A stretch of DNA of 64,000 nt from Sulfurospirillum diekertiae (GCF_002162315.1 NZ_CP021416.1:2554207-2618206); one strand, 5' to 3'. Shown: positions 45,577 through 54,218, numbered from the stretch's first letter. The notes: generated by a model not told the origin, from the letters alone. Numbers and translations: made by a program.

Positions 45577-46682
45577 TGGGGCAGTCCAAAAAGCAGTGCG
45601 GTGTTGTTGCCACCAAACGCGAGCGAATTGCTCAGTGCATAACGAAAGGAGTGTGCTTTCGCCTCATGTATGAAATGTAGCGTTTTGTTTTCAGGTTCAA
45701 CAAGATAGGTATTGGGTGGAAGTATCTGTTTTTGAAGCGCCATAACACAGATGATCGCTTCTAGTGCGCCCGCTGCGCCTAGCGTATGTCCCGTAATCGA
45801 TTTGGTCGAACTTACAGGCACATGAGCACCAAAAAGGCTTTCAATCGCACACGCTTCACTGGTATCGTTTGCCTGCGTGCCTGTACCGTGCGCGTTGATG
45901 TACCCTACTTCTGATGATGCAATATGGGCACAGTGAAGCGCTTTTTGCATCGCGCACAACGCACCCGCCCCATCAGGACTAGGATGTGCCATATGATGCG
46001 CGTCTGAGCTGTACCCCACGCCCAAAAGCTCCATGCTCGTAGGTTGAGGCTTATTTTCCAGCAGCAAAACAGCGATGCCCTCTGCGACATTCATACCATC
46101 ACGCTTTACATCAAAAGGCTGACATGTATGAGAACTCAACACGCCAAGAGCGTCAAAACCCCGTATGGTTGTCAATGAGAGCGTATCAAACCCCACCACC
46201 AAAACACTCTCATAAACCCCTTTAGCGATCATCTCATAGCCATATCCTAAAGCATTGGCACTGGACGTACAAGCGGTTGAGAAGGAGATGTCATCCCTAA
46301 ACGTGAAATGCTTGGAAAGCATATGTGCGATGGCATCAATTGCGTGCAATTTTGGGTCGATGTTTTGGTAGTGATGGTCTCGTAAGAAAATATTCTCGCT
46401 CATTTGCATTCCGCCCACGGAAGAGCCGACAACAAGGAGTGTATTCTCAAAATTTTCAAGGCCACTTTGGACTAAAACCTTTTTACATGTAAACGCTAAA
46501 AGGGATTCAATGGAAAAAGGTTTTTCGATTTTACCTAAAGCGATGGACTTGTTAGGAATGAATTCACTGAAGGATTTAATGCCACTTTGATGCGTACAAA
46601 TCGCCTCAAATAGTGCTTCACTACTTTCGCCTGCACAGCAAACCGACTCAAAACAATTAACATAAACACTATTTGTGGGCAT
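45573..46682 (-). CDS. Beta-ketoacyl-ACP synthase (FabF-like ketosynthase)
   Basis: A 369-residue condensing enzyme. The catalytic Cys lies in SFSTACTSSANALGYG, the two His in INAHGTGTQANDT and KSITGHTLGAAGALEA, and the C-terminal glycine-rich motif is NSLAFGGNNTALLF. It is shorter than FabF (~410). It extends ACP-bound chains with malonyl units, presumably with the chain-length-factor-like neighbour. Overlaps the ACP gene by 14 bases. Confidence 0.92.
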   Translation of the reverse strand: MPTNSVYVNCFESVCCAGESSEALFEAICTHQSGIKSFSEFIPNKSIALGKIEKPFSIESLLAFTCKKVLVQSGLENFENTLLVVGSSVGGMQMSENIFLRDHHYQNIDPKLHAIDAIAHMLSKHFTFRDDISFSTACTSSANALGYGYEMIAKGVYESVLVVGFDTLSLTTIRGFDALGVLSSHTCQPFDVKRDGMNVAEGIAVLLLENKPQPTSMELLGVGYSSDAHHMAHPSPDGAGALCAMQKALHCAHIASSEVGYINAHGTGTQANDTSEACAIESLFGAHVPVSSTKSITGHTLGAAGALEAIICVMALQKQILPPNTYLVEPENKTLHFIHEAKAHSFRYALSNSLAFGGNNTALLFGLPQ

Positions 46683-46920
46683 TAATAAAATCTAATAAAC
46701 TTTGAACATTTACAAATATTTTTTCGTATTCTTTGGAATCAGAAATTTTGACACCAAATTCTTTGTCAATGGTTAAAACAAGTTCAATGGAATCCACAGA
46801 ATCGAGCCCTAAACCATTCTCTCCAAAAAGTGGCATCGTGTCATCTATATCTTCGGGTTTCATATCTTCTAATTTCAAATTTTTAATCAAAATCTCTTTC
46901 AATGTTCGTATATCCACCAT
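46669..46920 (-). CDS. Acyl carrier protein of the polyene cluster
   Basis: An 83-residue ACP. The phosphopantetheine serine is in LGLDSVDSIELVLTID; the acidic helix II (DSIELVLTIDKEFGVKI) is typical. It opens the minus-strand operon ACP-ketosynthase-CLF-dehydratase-hydrolase. Only one ACP is visible here, although aryl-polyene clusters commonly have two. Confidence 0.92.
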   Translation of the reverse strand: MVDIRTLKEILIKNLKLEDMKPEDIDDTMPLFGENGLGLDSVDSIELVLTIDKEFGVKISDSKEYEKIFVNVQSLLDFINAHK

Positions 46921-47311
46921 TGCTTATTGACCTTTAACGATAGCGTTTCATTTTAATTTCAAGTGTACTTTAACCTATCTTGTACTTTTATAAAAAAGCC
47001 AATAAATAGCAGGATACTGGCATTTATTGTCACTCTTTTGACAAGCATCCAGCCGTGAAAAACCAAACCAGTTACAAACCTTAATATTGTTTTAAATAAT
47101 TTCCACTATAATGCTCGTAATTTCAAGACTTCATTAAGAAACAAAGAACTTCACCTAAAACCTACCAGATTTGAGAAATCCTCAGTGAGTATGTAGGTTT
47201 TTGCATACGATATTGACGGGTTCGTCCCCCATTAAAATTTTTATGTACATGAGTTTTGTGCCTAGCTGCACATTAGTATTGTTTTGGAAAAATTAAACAC
47301 ATGGAAAACAC
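46921..47311 (+). other. Intergenic region: helicase promoter and long structured 5' leader
   Basis: About 390 bp between the divergent ACP operon and the helicase gene. TATAAT at 47107-47112 is a likely -10 box, giving a leader of about 190 nt. Within it AAAACCTAC (47157-47165) pairs with GTAGGTTTT (47193-47201), enclosing a smaller GATTT-gag-AAATC hairpin, and the outer stem ends in a short T run. Further upstream AATAAAT and ATTTATT (47001-47028) form a weak inverted repeat. Cold-regulated RNA helicase genes often have such leaders. Confidence 0.6.
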
Positions 47312-49114
47312 ATGGAAAACAACACAACCACATTTGAATCATTTGGCTTACACCCAGAGATTCTTAAAGCCGTCGTAGAGGCTGGCTTTACAGAACCAAG
47401 CCCCGTACAAGTAGAAGCAATCCCTTTAGTGCTAGCGGGTAACGACATCGTTGCACAAGCACAAACCGGTACAGGAAAAACAGCTGCTTTTGGACTCCCA
47501 ACACTCAGTATGCTCGATCAACATCTCAATAAAGTACAACTTTTAGTCATTACGCCCACACGTGAACTTGCAACCCAAGTGAGCGATGAGCTTTACTCAT
47601 TAGGTCGCTTTTGTGGCATTAAAACCGTTACGATCTACGGTGGTAGTTCGTATTCACGCCAAATTGGCTTGATCGAAAAAGGTGCTAGCGTTATCGTAGC
47701 AACACCTGGTCGTATGCTTGATCTTCTTAAAAACGGCAGACTTCCAGGTTTTGCACCTAAGATGGTCGTTTTAGATGAAGCGGATGAAATGCTCGATATG
47801 GGCTTTTTAGAAGACATTGAAGAAATCTTTACTTACCTTCCAAAAGAGCGTCAAACCCTTCTTTTCTCAGCAACAATGCCAGATCCTATCAAACGCCTTG
47901 CAAGTAAAATCTTACATGAGCCAAAATTTGTCAGCATTACGCCAAAAGATCACACCACAAACGAAGACATTGAACAACTTTACTACGTGATCAACGAATA
48001 TGAGAGAGACGATGCGATGATTCGTCTTTTAGATGCACTTGAGCCTGAAAAATCCATCGTATTCTGCCGTACCAAAAAAGAGGTTGACAGACTTTCAACA
48101 CAACTCATGGCAGTTGGACATGCCGCTAAAGGCTTACACGGCGATATGGAGCAAAATCAACGTGAGAGCGTTATTAAAGCATTCCGTAGTTCACAAATCG
48201 AAATCCTTGTCGCAACCGACGTTGCAGCACGTGGTCTAAACGTTGCTGACATCAGCCACGTTTTCAACTACCATATGCCATTTGATCCAGAGAGTTACGT
48301 TCACCGTATCGGAAGAACCGGACGTGCGGGCAAAAAAGGTACGGCGATTACTTTAGTAACGCCTATTGAATTTCACTCCATGCAACGTATCGGTAAAAAA
48401 GTCGGCTCTAAAATCGAGCACAGAATTGTTCCAAGTTTACGCGATGTGAAAGAGAACAAACTGGTTAAAATTGCTGATGATATTAAAAATGCTGAACTCA
48501 ATGAAAATGCAAGCAAACTTCTTTCGATTCTTGAAGAAGAGATGGATATGTCGCAAATCGCGCTTAAACTTCTCTCAAACCTTTTGAAAGAAAATACACC
48601 AGTAGGTCCTGATAAAATCGGTTTAGATAAAAAAACCTTAGAGTCTGTGGTTAAAAACATCGAAGAGCGTGATGGTGGTCGTGGCGGCAGAAGTGGCGGT
48701 TACAGAGGAAACTCTGGCGGCGGTTACAGAGGCTCACGTGATGGTGGCGGCTATAGAGGAAACTCTGGCGGATCACGCGATGGCGGCGGCTATCGAGGTA
48801 CATCATCCACAGGTTCACGTGATGGTGGCGGATACAAAGGTTCTAACCCACGTGATGGCGGAAGCAGAGATGCAGCACGTCCTCCAAGAGGCGATGGCGT
48901 TCCTAGAAGTGATAGCAGAGGCGAGAGCCGTAACCCTTTTGCCAAAGAGGGAAGCAGTTCAGCACCACGCGAAGGCGGCGGATACAAAGGGACTCGTGAT
49001 AGCGGCGATAGCAGACCACCACGCGCTCCAAGAGCCGATAGACCAAGTGCACCACGCTCTGATGCAGGACGTGCTCCAAAAGCCGCTCCTAGAAACGCTT
49101 ACAAAAAAGACTAA
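47312..49114 (+). CDS. deaD: DEAD-box RNA helicase with RGG/GGY-rich tail
   Basis: A 600-residue cytoplasmic helicase. The core has the Q motif region (TFESFGLHPEILKAVVEAGFTEPSPVQ), motif I AQTGTGKTA, motif II LDEADEMLDMG, motif III SATMP and motif VI HRIGRTGRAG. From about residue 450 a low-complexity tail holds repeats of SRDGGGYRG and ends in Arg/Pro/Ala-rich sequence, suited to RNA binding and phase separation. The tail DNA is built of near-repeats and may vary in length between strains. An 11-bp direct repeat ACATGGAAAAC lies across the start; the upstream ATG 47301 is out of frame. Confidence 0.93.
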   Translation: MENNTTTFESFGLHPEILKAVVEAGFTEPSPVQVEAIPLVLAGNDIVAQAQTGTGKTAAFGLPTLSMLDQHLNKVQLLVITPTRELATQVSDELYSLGRFCGIKTVTIYGGSSYSRQIGLIEKGASVIVATPGRMLDLLKNGRLPGFAPKMVVLDEADEMLDMGFLEDIEEIFTYLPKERQTLLFSATMPDPIKRLASKILHEPKFVSITPKDHTTNEDIEQLYYVINEYERDDAMIRLLDALEPEKSIVFCRTKKEVDRLSTQLMAVGHAAKGLHGDMEQNQRESVIKAFRSSQIEILVATDVAARGLNVADISHVFNYHMPFDPESYVHRIGRTGRAGKKGTAITLVTPIEFHSMQRIGKKVGSKIEHRIVPSLRDVKENKLVKIADDIKNAELNENASKLLSILEEEMDMSQIALKLLSNLLKENTPVGPDKIGLDKKTLESVVKNIEERDGGRGGRSGGYRGNSGGGYRGSRDGGGYRGNSGGSRDGGGYRGTSSTGSRDGGGYKGSNPRDGGSRDAARPPRGDGVPRSDSRGESRNPFAKEGSSSAPREGGGYKGTRDSGDSRPPRAPRADRPSAPRSDAGRAPKAAPRNAYKKD

Positions 49115-49126
49115 TTTTTAAAGGGT

Positions 49127-49145
49127 GGCGTGAATCAATCACGCC
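49127..49145. terminator. Hairpin after helicase gene
   Basis: GGCGTGA (49127-49133) pairs with TCACGCC (49139-49145), between converging genes. The T tail on the + strand is weak. Confidence 0.55.
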
Positions 49146-49157
49146 ATCTCACCCCGT

Positions 49158-49691
49158 TTAGTTTTCTCGCTCAATCATCGCTTTAAGCGCTTCAACACCA
49201 TCTGCATATTCTACTTTTTCGACCTGTTTATTTTTGAGTGTCACCACGGTAATGCCATCGACTTTTGCCCCATTTTTCAAAGATGCGGCGATTGTTCCAT
49301 CTAAAATGAGATTGACACTGTAGGGTTGCGTTTTAAGATCGGGAAGTGCAAAGGTATTGCGAATCACCACAGGCATAGGGCTGATATCCGCGACAAATGC
49401 CACATGATGAACAGAGAGATAATCCGCACTTTGCGCTCCTAGATACGCTTTAACCGTATGTCCTGTATCTTTTGCAAAGACCAAAATCAGCGTATGAATC
49501 GAATCATCCAGCGTATGCGGTTTGCCAAATTGATCAAACAGCGTGTACGAGATCGTTGAGCCCACATGCAACCCATCGCTCTGCGACACCGAAGACGTAT
49601 GCCCCTCATACGTATCTTTACCTTTAAAAAAAAACAGCACTCCCGCCGCCGCGACCAGAATAACCAGTAAGCCCAGTAATATCTTCTTCAT
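49158..49691 (-). CDS. Hypothetical membrane-anchored thioredoxin-like protein
   Basis: A 177-residue protein with an N-terminal membrane anchor (ILLGLLVILVAAAGVLFFF) and a periplasmic domain. ISYTLFDQFGKPHTLDD and a later VILDGT-like strand suggest an AhpC/thioredoxin-like fold, but no Cys pair exists, so it is not a redox enzyme. Function is unknown. It is downstream of the LysE gene on the same strand, 47 bp away. Confidence 0.55.
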   Translation of the reverse strand: MKKILLGLLVILVAAAGVLFFFKGKDTYEGHTSSVSQSDGLHVGSTISYTLFDQFGKPHTLDDSIHTLILVFAKDTGHTVKAYLGAQSADYLSVHHVAFVADISPMPVVIRNTFALPDLKTQPYSVNLILDGTIAASLKNGAKVDGITVVTLKNKQVEKVEYADGVEALKAMIEREN

Positions 49692-49738
49692 ATCAAACCT
49701 TGTATGGTAAATTTATGGAGTATTGTACCGTAACCGAC

Positions 49739-50365
49739 CTACGCCCTATCCAACGCTAACTTAAGACCTAGCACGCCCAAAACACTTCCTGCAATTCTAT
49801 CGATGTACTTTTTAGTGCGTAAATATATCTTTTGGGCTTTTTGTGTCGATAACAGTCCTACAACGCACGAGTACCATGAAACATCGATGATAAACGCGAT
49901 GAGGCAAACAAACAGCGTTCCAAAAGGCGGTATCTCTTGGGGAAGCAAAGCGGCAAAAATACTTCCGATGATGATGGCGGTTTTTGGATTGCTCATTTGT
50001 GTTGCAAACCCAAATAAAATGGCTTTGGCAAAGCTCTTTGGTTTTTGCTCCAAACTAAGCTTGGTCTCTAAAGGCGTATCGGCGTATTTCCACATTTTAT
50101 AGGCTAAATAGACAAGGTACATGCCTCCTACGATTTTTAAAGCGCCATACAAAAAAGGCACGGTTTTCAAAATAGCATAGAGCCCAAAGATGGCTAAAAG
50201 CGAAAAGACAACCGCACCCATCCCTAAACCAATCGCAACCCCAAACCCCTCTTTACGAGACTTTGAAACAGCCGTTTTGGCAATCAAAATAAAACTAGGC
50301 CCCGGACTCATCGTCCCCAATATAAACACCGTCGCTATCGCTAAAAGAAAAGAGTATTCGCCCAT
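49739..50365 (-). CDS. LysE family amino-acid exporter
   Basis: A 208-residue inner-membrane protein with six hydrophobic helices. MSPGPSFILIAKTAVSKSRKEGFGVAIGLGMG is the family signature (PGP loop and GxxxGxG), followed by FATQMSNPKTAIIIGSIFAAL. LysE/RhtB proteins export amino acids or related metabolites. Its ribosome site AAAGG directly follows a TTACATGTAA copy at 50375-50384. Confidence 0.92.
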   Translation of the reverse strand: MGEYSFLLAIATVFILGTMSPGPSFILIAKTAVSKSRKEGFGVAIGLGMGAVVFSLLAIFGLYAILKTVPFLYGALKIVGGMYLVYLAYKMWKYADTPLETKLSLEQKPKSFAKAILFGFATQMSNPKTAIIIGSIFAALLPQEIPPFGTLFVCLIAFIIDVSWYSCVVGLLSTQKAQKIYLRTKKYIDRIAGSVLGVLGLKLALDRA

Positions 50366-50519
50366 GATTTGCCTTTACATGTAAAAAGTTTGACCAGAAT
50401 TTTGGCTTATGAAAGTTTAGCATGTGAATGTGGATAGCGAGATAAGAGAGGTTAGTTAAATCATTTTTTTGCTATGCTTTCTTGATTTGTAAAATTCTTT
50501 TCTAAGGACAAGATATTCA

Positions 50520-51074
50520 ATGAAACCAACAATATGGAAAAACTTATCTCCATTCACAAAAATTATAGTTTTATTTTTTATCGCAGAAATTTCACTGTTT
50601 TGGATAAGTTTTTTTATTGGTTATGGTTATATCCTATATATGAATATTTTTTTACAAAAAACCAACACGTTAACACAACAGGATATATCAATACTATATT
50701 CTTTTTCTGAATTACTATTTATCCCAGAAGAATTTCGTTTGGGAAAAGGATACAGGCTTAACTTTTTAGGGGATATTTATTTCATAGCATTCGCATTTTC
50801 AAAAATATTAATTTTATTTGGTTTATATAAAATTTTTAGTAAAAAAACAATTGAACAGCTATCCAGTAATAATTTACATATAAAAAACAATACTGCATCG
50901 AGTATGCTAACAGGTGGTTTGATATTAATGATTATTCAAGATTTATTCATTATATCGTATGGTTATTTTAATACTATTTCATTACTATCTGCAAGTATAT
51001 TGGTTACAAGTCTATTCTATATTATTATAAAAATTCGACAAACCGAAAAAAGCATAGCGCAACATGAAGAGTAA
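50520..51074 (+). CDS. Hypothetical four-helix membrane protein
   Basis: A 184-residue protein with four hydrophobic helices (KIIVLFFIAEISLFWISFFI, DIYFIAFAFSKILILFGLYKIF, LTGGLILMIIQDLFIISYGYF, LLSASILVTSLFYIIIKI). No family is recognised. The coding sequence is markedly more AT-rich than its neighbours, a possible sign of recent acquisition. AAGGAC precedes ATG 50520. It stands alone on the + strand between minus-strand genes. Confidence 0.6.
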   Translation: MKPTIWKNLSPFTKIIVLFFIAEISLFWISFFIGYGYILYMNIFLQKTNTLTQQDISILYSFSELLFIPEEFRLGKGYRLNFLGDIYFIAFAFSKILILFGLYKIFSKKTIEQLSSNNLHIKNNTASSMLTGGLILMIIQDLFIISYGYFNTISLLSASILVTSLFYIIIKIRQTEKSIAQHEE

Positions 51075-51094
51075 AAGGAGACAAACTTATTCAA

Positions 51095-51370
51095 TCACTC
51101 TTTCAAACGATGCCGAGAGACAATCACACCCTCATACCCCGTCGTTTTCACCGCTTCTAAAAACGTCTTATCTTCAATGCCATCTTTGGCAATGACGACG
51201 GCTAATTTTGTCTCTAACGTCACTTTAGATGACTCAACACCTTCGACACTTTTGAGTGCTTTTTTGACCGCTGTGGTACACAAAGGACAGTGCATTTCAG
51301 CCACTTTTATGACCACTTCTTCTTTGGCGAAGAGCATCAATGGTAACAATAAAATCAACCATTTTTTCAT
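51095..51370 (-). CDS. merP: MerP-like periplasmic metal-binding protein
   Basis: A 91-residue protein with a signal peptide (MKKWLILLLPLMLFA) and one heavy-metal-associated domain with the metal site MHCPLC. The canonical GMTCxxC is altered to EMHCPLC. ATG 51370 overlaps the merT-like stop (ATGA), which decides this start over the longer upstream frame. It would pass Hg(II) or another soft metal to the MerT-like permease. Confidence 0.85.
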   Translation of the reverse strand: MKKWLILLLPLMLFAKEEVVIKVAEMHCPLCTTAVKKALKSVEGVESSKVTLETKLAVVIAKDGIEDKTFLEAVKTTGYEGVIVSRHRLKE

Positions 51371-51699
51371 TCTACATCCTCTATGAAAAGATTTGCTACT
51401 TCGGGATAAAGCAATAGGATGAGGATTATCCCTAAAATTATTGAATAAAACCAAAGATAACGCTTTCTCTTTTGAGGATTACATGTAAAGGTATGATGCG
51501 CGTAACTACGCCATGAAAGCCACAAAACAAAGAGCGACAATAAAGAGAGCGGTATACGAAATGGGGTAAGGACTTCTAGGAAACTTAAAAATCCAAAAGA
51601 GATTCCAAAGAGTAAAAACAGCAAAGGCGGCAGACAACATGCCGTGGCGGCAAGGGCTGAGAGCAGTGCTGTTAGTACGCCTAGAATCTCTTTTTTCAT
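51367..51699 (-). CDS. merT: MerT-like metal transporter
   Basis: A 110-residue inner-membrane protein with three helices. The first contains the vicinal cysteines TACCLPPLLFLLFG that take up Hg(II) in MerT. A further Cys is in HTFTCNPQKRKR in the loop. No mercuric reductase or MerR is nearby, so the natural metal may not be mercury. Coupled to merP-like gene. Confidence 0.85.
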   Translation of the reverse strand: MKKEILGVLTALLSALAATACCLPPLLFLLFGISFGFLSFLEVLTPFRIPLSLLSLFVLWLSWRSYAHHTFTCNPQKRKRYLWFYSIILGIILILLLYPEVANLFIEDVE

Positions 51700-51702
51700 A
51701 CG

Positions 51703-52791
51703 TTAAAGTTTTTCTTGTGAATTAAAGCTATACGTAAAGGCGGCTGGAGCGTAGTAATCTAACACTTCATCTTCGACTTCGGCGTACGGATAACCAAACA
51801 TATTGAGTGGTTTTTGCGCTGGGGTTGGCGTTAACACAAAATCACGTGCCGTGTTATAGCCCATCCAGTTCATCTCCCAGTTGCCGAAGAAATATTCACG
51901 CACTTCTTTAATGAGCGGATCGTTCAGCGTCATTTTCTCGGTCAAGATGACTTTAGCCACATCGGCAGGATCGCATGGAACCCAACCAGAACCATCAAGA
52001 TAAAACTCCGCTCGACAATGCTCCGCGCCAGTAATTTTTGCCAACCCTTTTTCATCACTGCTTCCGCATGCTTTTGAGTAACGAGAACTGCCTAAACGGA
52101 TACCAAAGATTTCACGAGCCGGCACTCCGACACTTCTAAGAAGTGCTACAAAAACAGAGCTAATATCGGTGCATTTACCGCCCATAATGTTCTGCTCTAT
52201 AGCCTTGCCTGCATCACCTACGCCACAACCAACTACGGCGTTGTCACGGTACATATTTTCAGTGACCCAAAGATAAATCGCTTTAGCTTTTTCAAGAGGC
52301 GTTTTAGAGGTTGCGGTAATTTTCAGTGCAAGTTCTTTGACTTTGCCGCTTGTAGGAATGTGTGCCGTTGGTTTGAGGTAATGTACAACATCTTTGGGGT
52401 ATTTGGTTGAAGCGGTTGCTTTTGAGAGGTCAGAATTGCGCTCATACGTCGTAATCGTATAGGTCACTTCGAGTACTTTTTCGCCGCCGTTTTTCCACTC
52501 AGCGTAAAGCGTTCTAGCTTTGTAGCTGTTTTTATCGGTGACATAGGCGTTTGTTGCATTGGAGCTAAATTTAAAATCGCTCACTTTTTGATAGCTTGTT
52601 TCTTGTGGAAGTGGAACCCAGAGTTTAGTCAAACCCTTTGTATTTTCGTGCTTAAGGTTATAACTGTTTGTGACGAAAAAAATACGAGTTTTGCTCTTTG
52701 GCTCACTGGCTTCTAAAATCGAAACCTGAGGGAGGATGACCGAACTGGCACCGAGTGCTACGCAGCCTTTCATAAACGTTCTTCTTTGCAT
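51703..52791 (-). CDS. Exported transglutaminase-like protein
   Basis: A 362-residue periplasmic protein with a Tat-like signal (MQRRTFMKGCVALGASSVIL). The transglutaminase/protease core is visible: GGKCTDISSVFVALLRSVGVPAREIFG with the catalytic Cys, AEHCRAEFYLDGSGWVPCDPAD with the His and Asp. Members are usually peptidases or cross-linking enzymes. The N-terminal ~140 residues form a beta-rich domain (WVPLPQETSYQKV). It lies 3 bp upstream of the merT-like gene, suggesting co-transcription. Confidence 0.85.
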   Translation of the reverse strand: MQRRTFMKGCVALGASSVILPQVSILEASEPKSKTRIFFVTNSYNLKHENTKGLTKLWVPLPQETSYQKVSDFKFSSNATNAYVTDKNSYKARTLYAEWKNGGEKVLEVTYTITTYERNSDLSKATASTKYPKDVVHYLKPTAHIPTSGKVKELALKITATSKTPLEKAKAIYLWVTENMYRDNAVVGCGVGDAGKAIEQNIMGGKCTDISSVFVALLRSVGVPAREIFGIRLGSSRYSKACGSSDEKGLAKITGAEHCRAEFYLDGSGWVPCDPADVAKVILTEKMTLNDPLIKEVREYFFGNWEMNWMGYNTARDFVLTPTPAQKPLNMFGYPYAEVEDEVLDYYAPAAFTYSFNSQEKL

Positions 52792-52976
52792 AAAAAATCC
52801 TTACATGTAAAATGGCACAAAGAGGAGAAAACATAAAAGTAGTTAGAAAAGAAGTTAATACGATTATGTTTGTCTAAACCTTAGACGTTGTGCATTGGAG
52901 GGATTTTACAGTGGATTAGCTTAAAAATAAACCTAGAAGTTCCGATAGTTTAACACTACCAGAACTTGCTTAAGCC

Positions 52977-53193
52977 TTACGCAACTTTAGATGATTTTTT
53001 TTTGGTCTTCTTAGAAGCTACGTGATGTTTAGGGGTGCTTTTTTTAGCAGCTGTTACTTTTTTTGCAGTTTTTTGTTTTTACAGTTTTTGTTTTTGTTGG
53101 TGCTGCATCTTCTGACGAAAGATAGCTTTGAGCAAATACTGATGATGATAAAAATGCAACCATAGCCATGACTAGTGTTAAACGTTTCAACAT
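52977..53193 (-). pseudogene. Secreted Lys-rich small protein, frameshifted in an A6 tract
   Basis: ATG 53193 follows AAAGGAG and encodes a signal peptide (LVMAMVAFLSSSVFAQ) and a Lys/Thr-rich mature part (PTKTKTVKTK). As given, the frame stops at 53044-53046. With one A fewer in the run 53069-53074 it continues TAKKVTAAKKSTPKHHVA and then a Lys/Ser tail to a TAA at 52977-52979, about 71 residues in all. The composition is continuous across the junction, which supports one original gene. The basic tail resembles histone-H1-like or cell-surface binding segments. Function unknown. Confidence 0.65.
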
Positions 53194-53240
53194 GTTTTCT
53201 CCTTTCTTAGAAATAAAAGCGCTATTGTACAATGTAAAAT

Positions 53241-54218
53241 CTAAATTTTTTCCAAAATATGAAGATGCTCGTAGTTTAGGCGTTTTTTGAATCTATTTTG
53301 ATAGGATTTAAAGCGTTGATGCGGCACTTTTACGTTATTATATTTTCCATACTTTCTCATCATGGAAGCAATCTCTTCACAAACGATTAATCCTTCATCA
53401 TTGTAGCTCAAAAAAATATACGAAAATTGTGCCTCTTTGATCAGTTTTTCCAATGCGTGTAAAGCACTTATCGGCTTACAAAAAGACGAGCTTTCGTAAC
53501 TCCTGACACCTGTTTTACCTTTAGGGTTAAAATGATCATAATGTGCAATCGTATTTAAAATATGATAATTCGCCCCATATTGGCGACGATTATACGGTGG
53601 ATCAAGATAGAGAATATCGCCTTTGATTTTGGAAATGAGCACATTGGCATCTTCGCAAAAAATCTGATGAGACTTGTACGTTGGCTGATAATCCAATGGT
53701 TCTAACGATAATGGGACGTGGGCTAAAGGTTTTAAGTGTTTTAAAAAAGCGCTGTACACGGAAGCCGTATTGGCAACTTTATCGGCACTAAGAAGTAGAG
53801 ATGCTAAAAGAAAAAAGTAGCGTTTTTCATCTTTTTTATAGGTTTCGATCCCTTGGCGCAAGGCATCTATTTTTTTGCCATTTTCATCACTAAAATAGTT
53901 TCTTCCACTCCCACTGCCGTGACAATAATAGTGGTACATCAGCCCTTCTTTGAGAGGTAATTCATTCAGTAATGTTATGATGTTAGAGGCATCATCAAGC
54001 TCGCCTGTTAGCAAAAGCGCATGATTGAGCACATAACTGTAGTATTCAAGATCGTTGCTTAAAATCGTGCACCCTTTTTGCGCGAAGGAGTGCCCGACAA
54101 TGCCACTACCCGCAAAAAGATCACAAAAGACTTTGGAAGAGAGATCCTGCCCCACAAAAGCTTCTATGGTGGCATGAATAAAAGGAAGAAGCTTTGCTTT
54201 TGAACCAATATAGTTCAT
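53241..54218 (-). CDS. D12-class DNA adenine methyltransferase, solitary
   Basis: A 325-residue N6-adenine methyltransferase of the alpha (Dam-like, D12) class. Motif X is MNYIGSKAKLLPFI at the N-terminus, motif I DLFAGSGIVG at 33-42, and the catalytic motif IV DPPY in ILYLDPPYNRRQYG near 205. No restriction enzyme or specificity gene is adjacent, so it looks like an orphan methyltransferase. Orphan adenine methylases in Campylobacter can mark self DNA for natural transformation. The target site cannot be read from the sequence. Confidence 0.88.
   Translation of the reverse strand: MNYIGSKAKLLPFIHATIEAFVGQDLSSKVFCDLFAGSGIVGHSFAQKGCTILSNDLEYYSYVLNHALLLTGELDDASNIITLLNELPLKEGLMYHYYCHGSGSGRNYFSDENGKKIDALRQGIETYKKDEKRYFFLLASLLLSADKVANTASVYSAFLKHLKPLAHVPLSLEPLDYQPTYKSHQIFCEDANVLISKIKGDILYLDPPYNRRQYGANYHILNTIAHYDHFNPKGKTGVRSYESSSFCKPISALHALEKLIKEAQFSYIFLSYNDEGLIVCEEIASMMRKYGKYNNVKVPHQRFKSYQNRFKKRLNYEHLHILEKI

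Noticed and set aside
48660-48990. Possible CRISPR or satellite repeat
   Set aside because: The repeats are codon-level repeats of SRDGGGYRG in the helicase tail, with no regular spacers.
48669-49121. 150-residue His/Ala-rich ORF overlapping the helicase tail
   Set aside because: It is the shifted reading of the glycine/arginine-rich repeats and has no ribosome site of its own.
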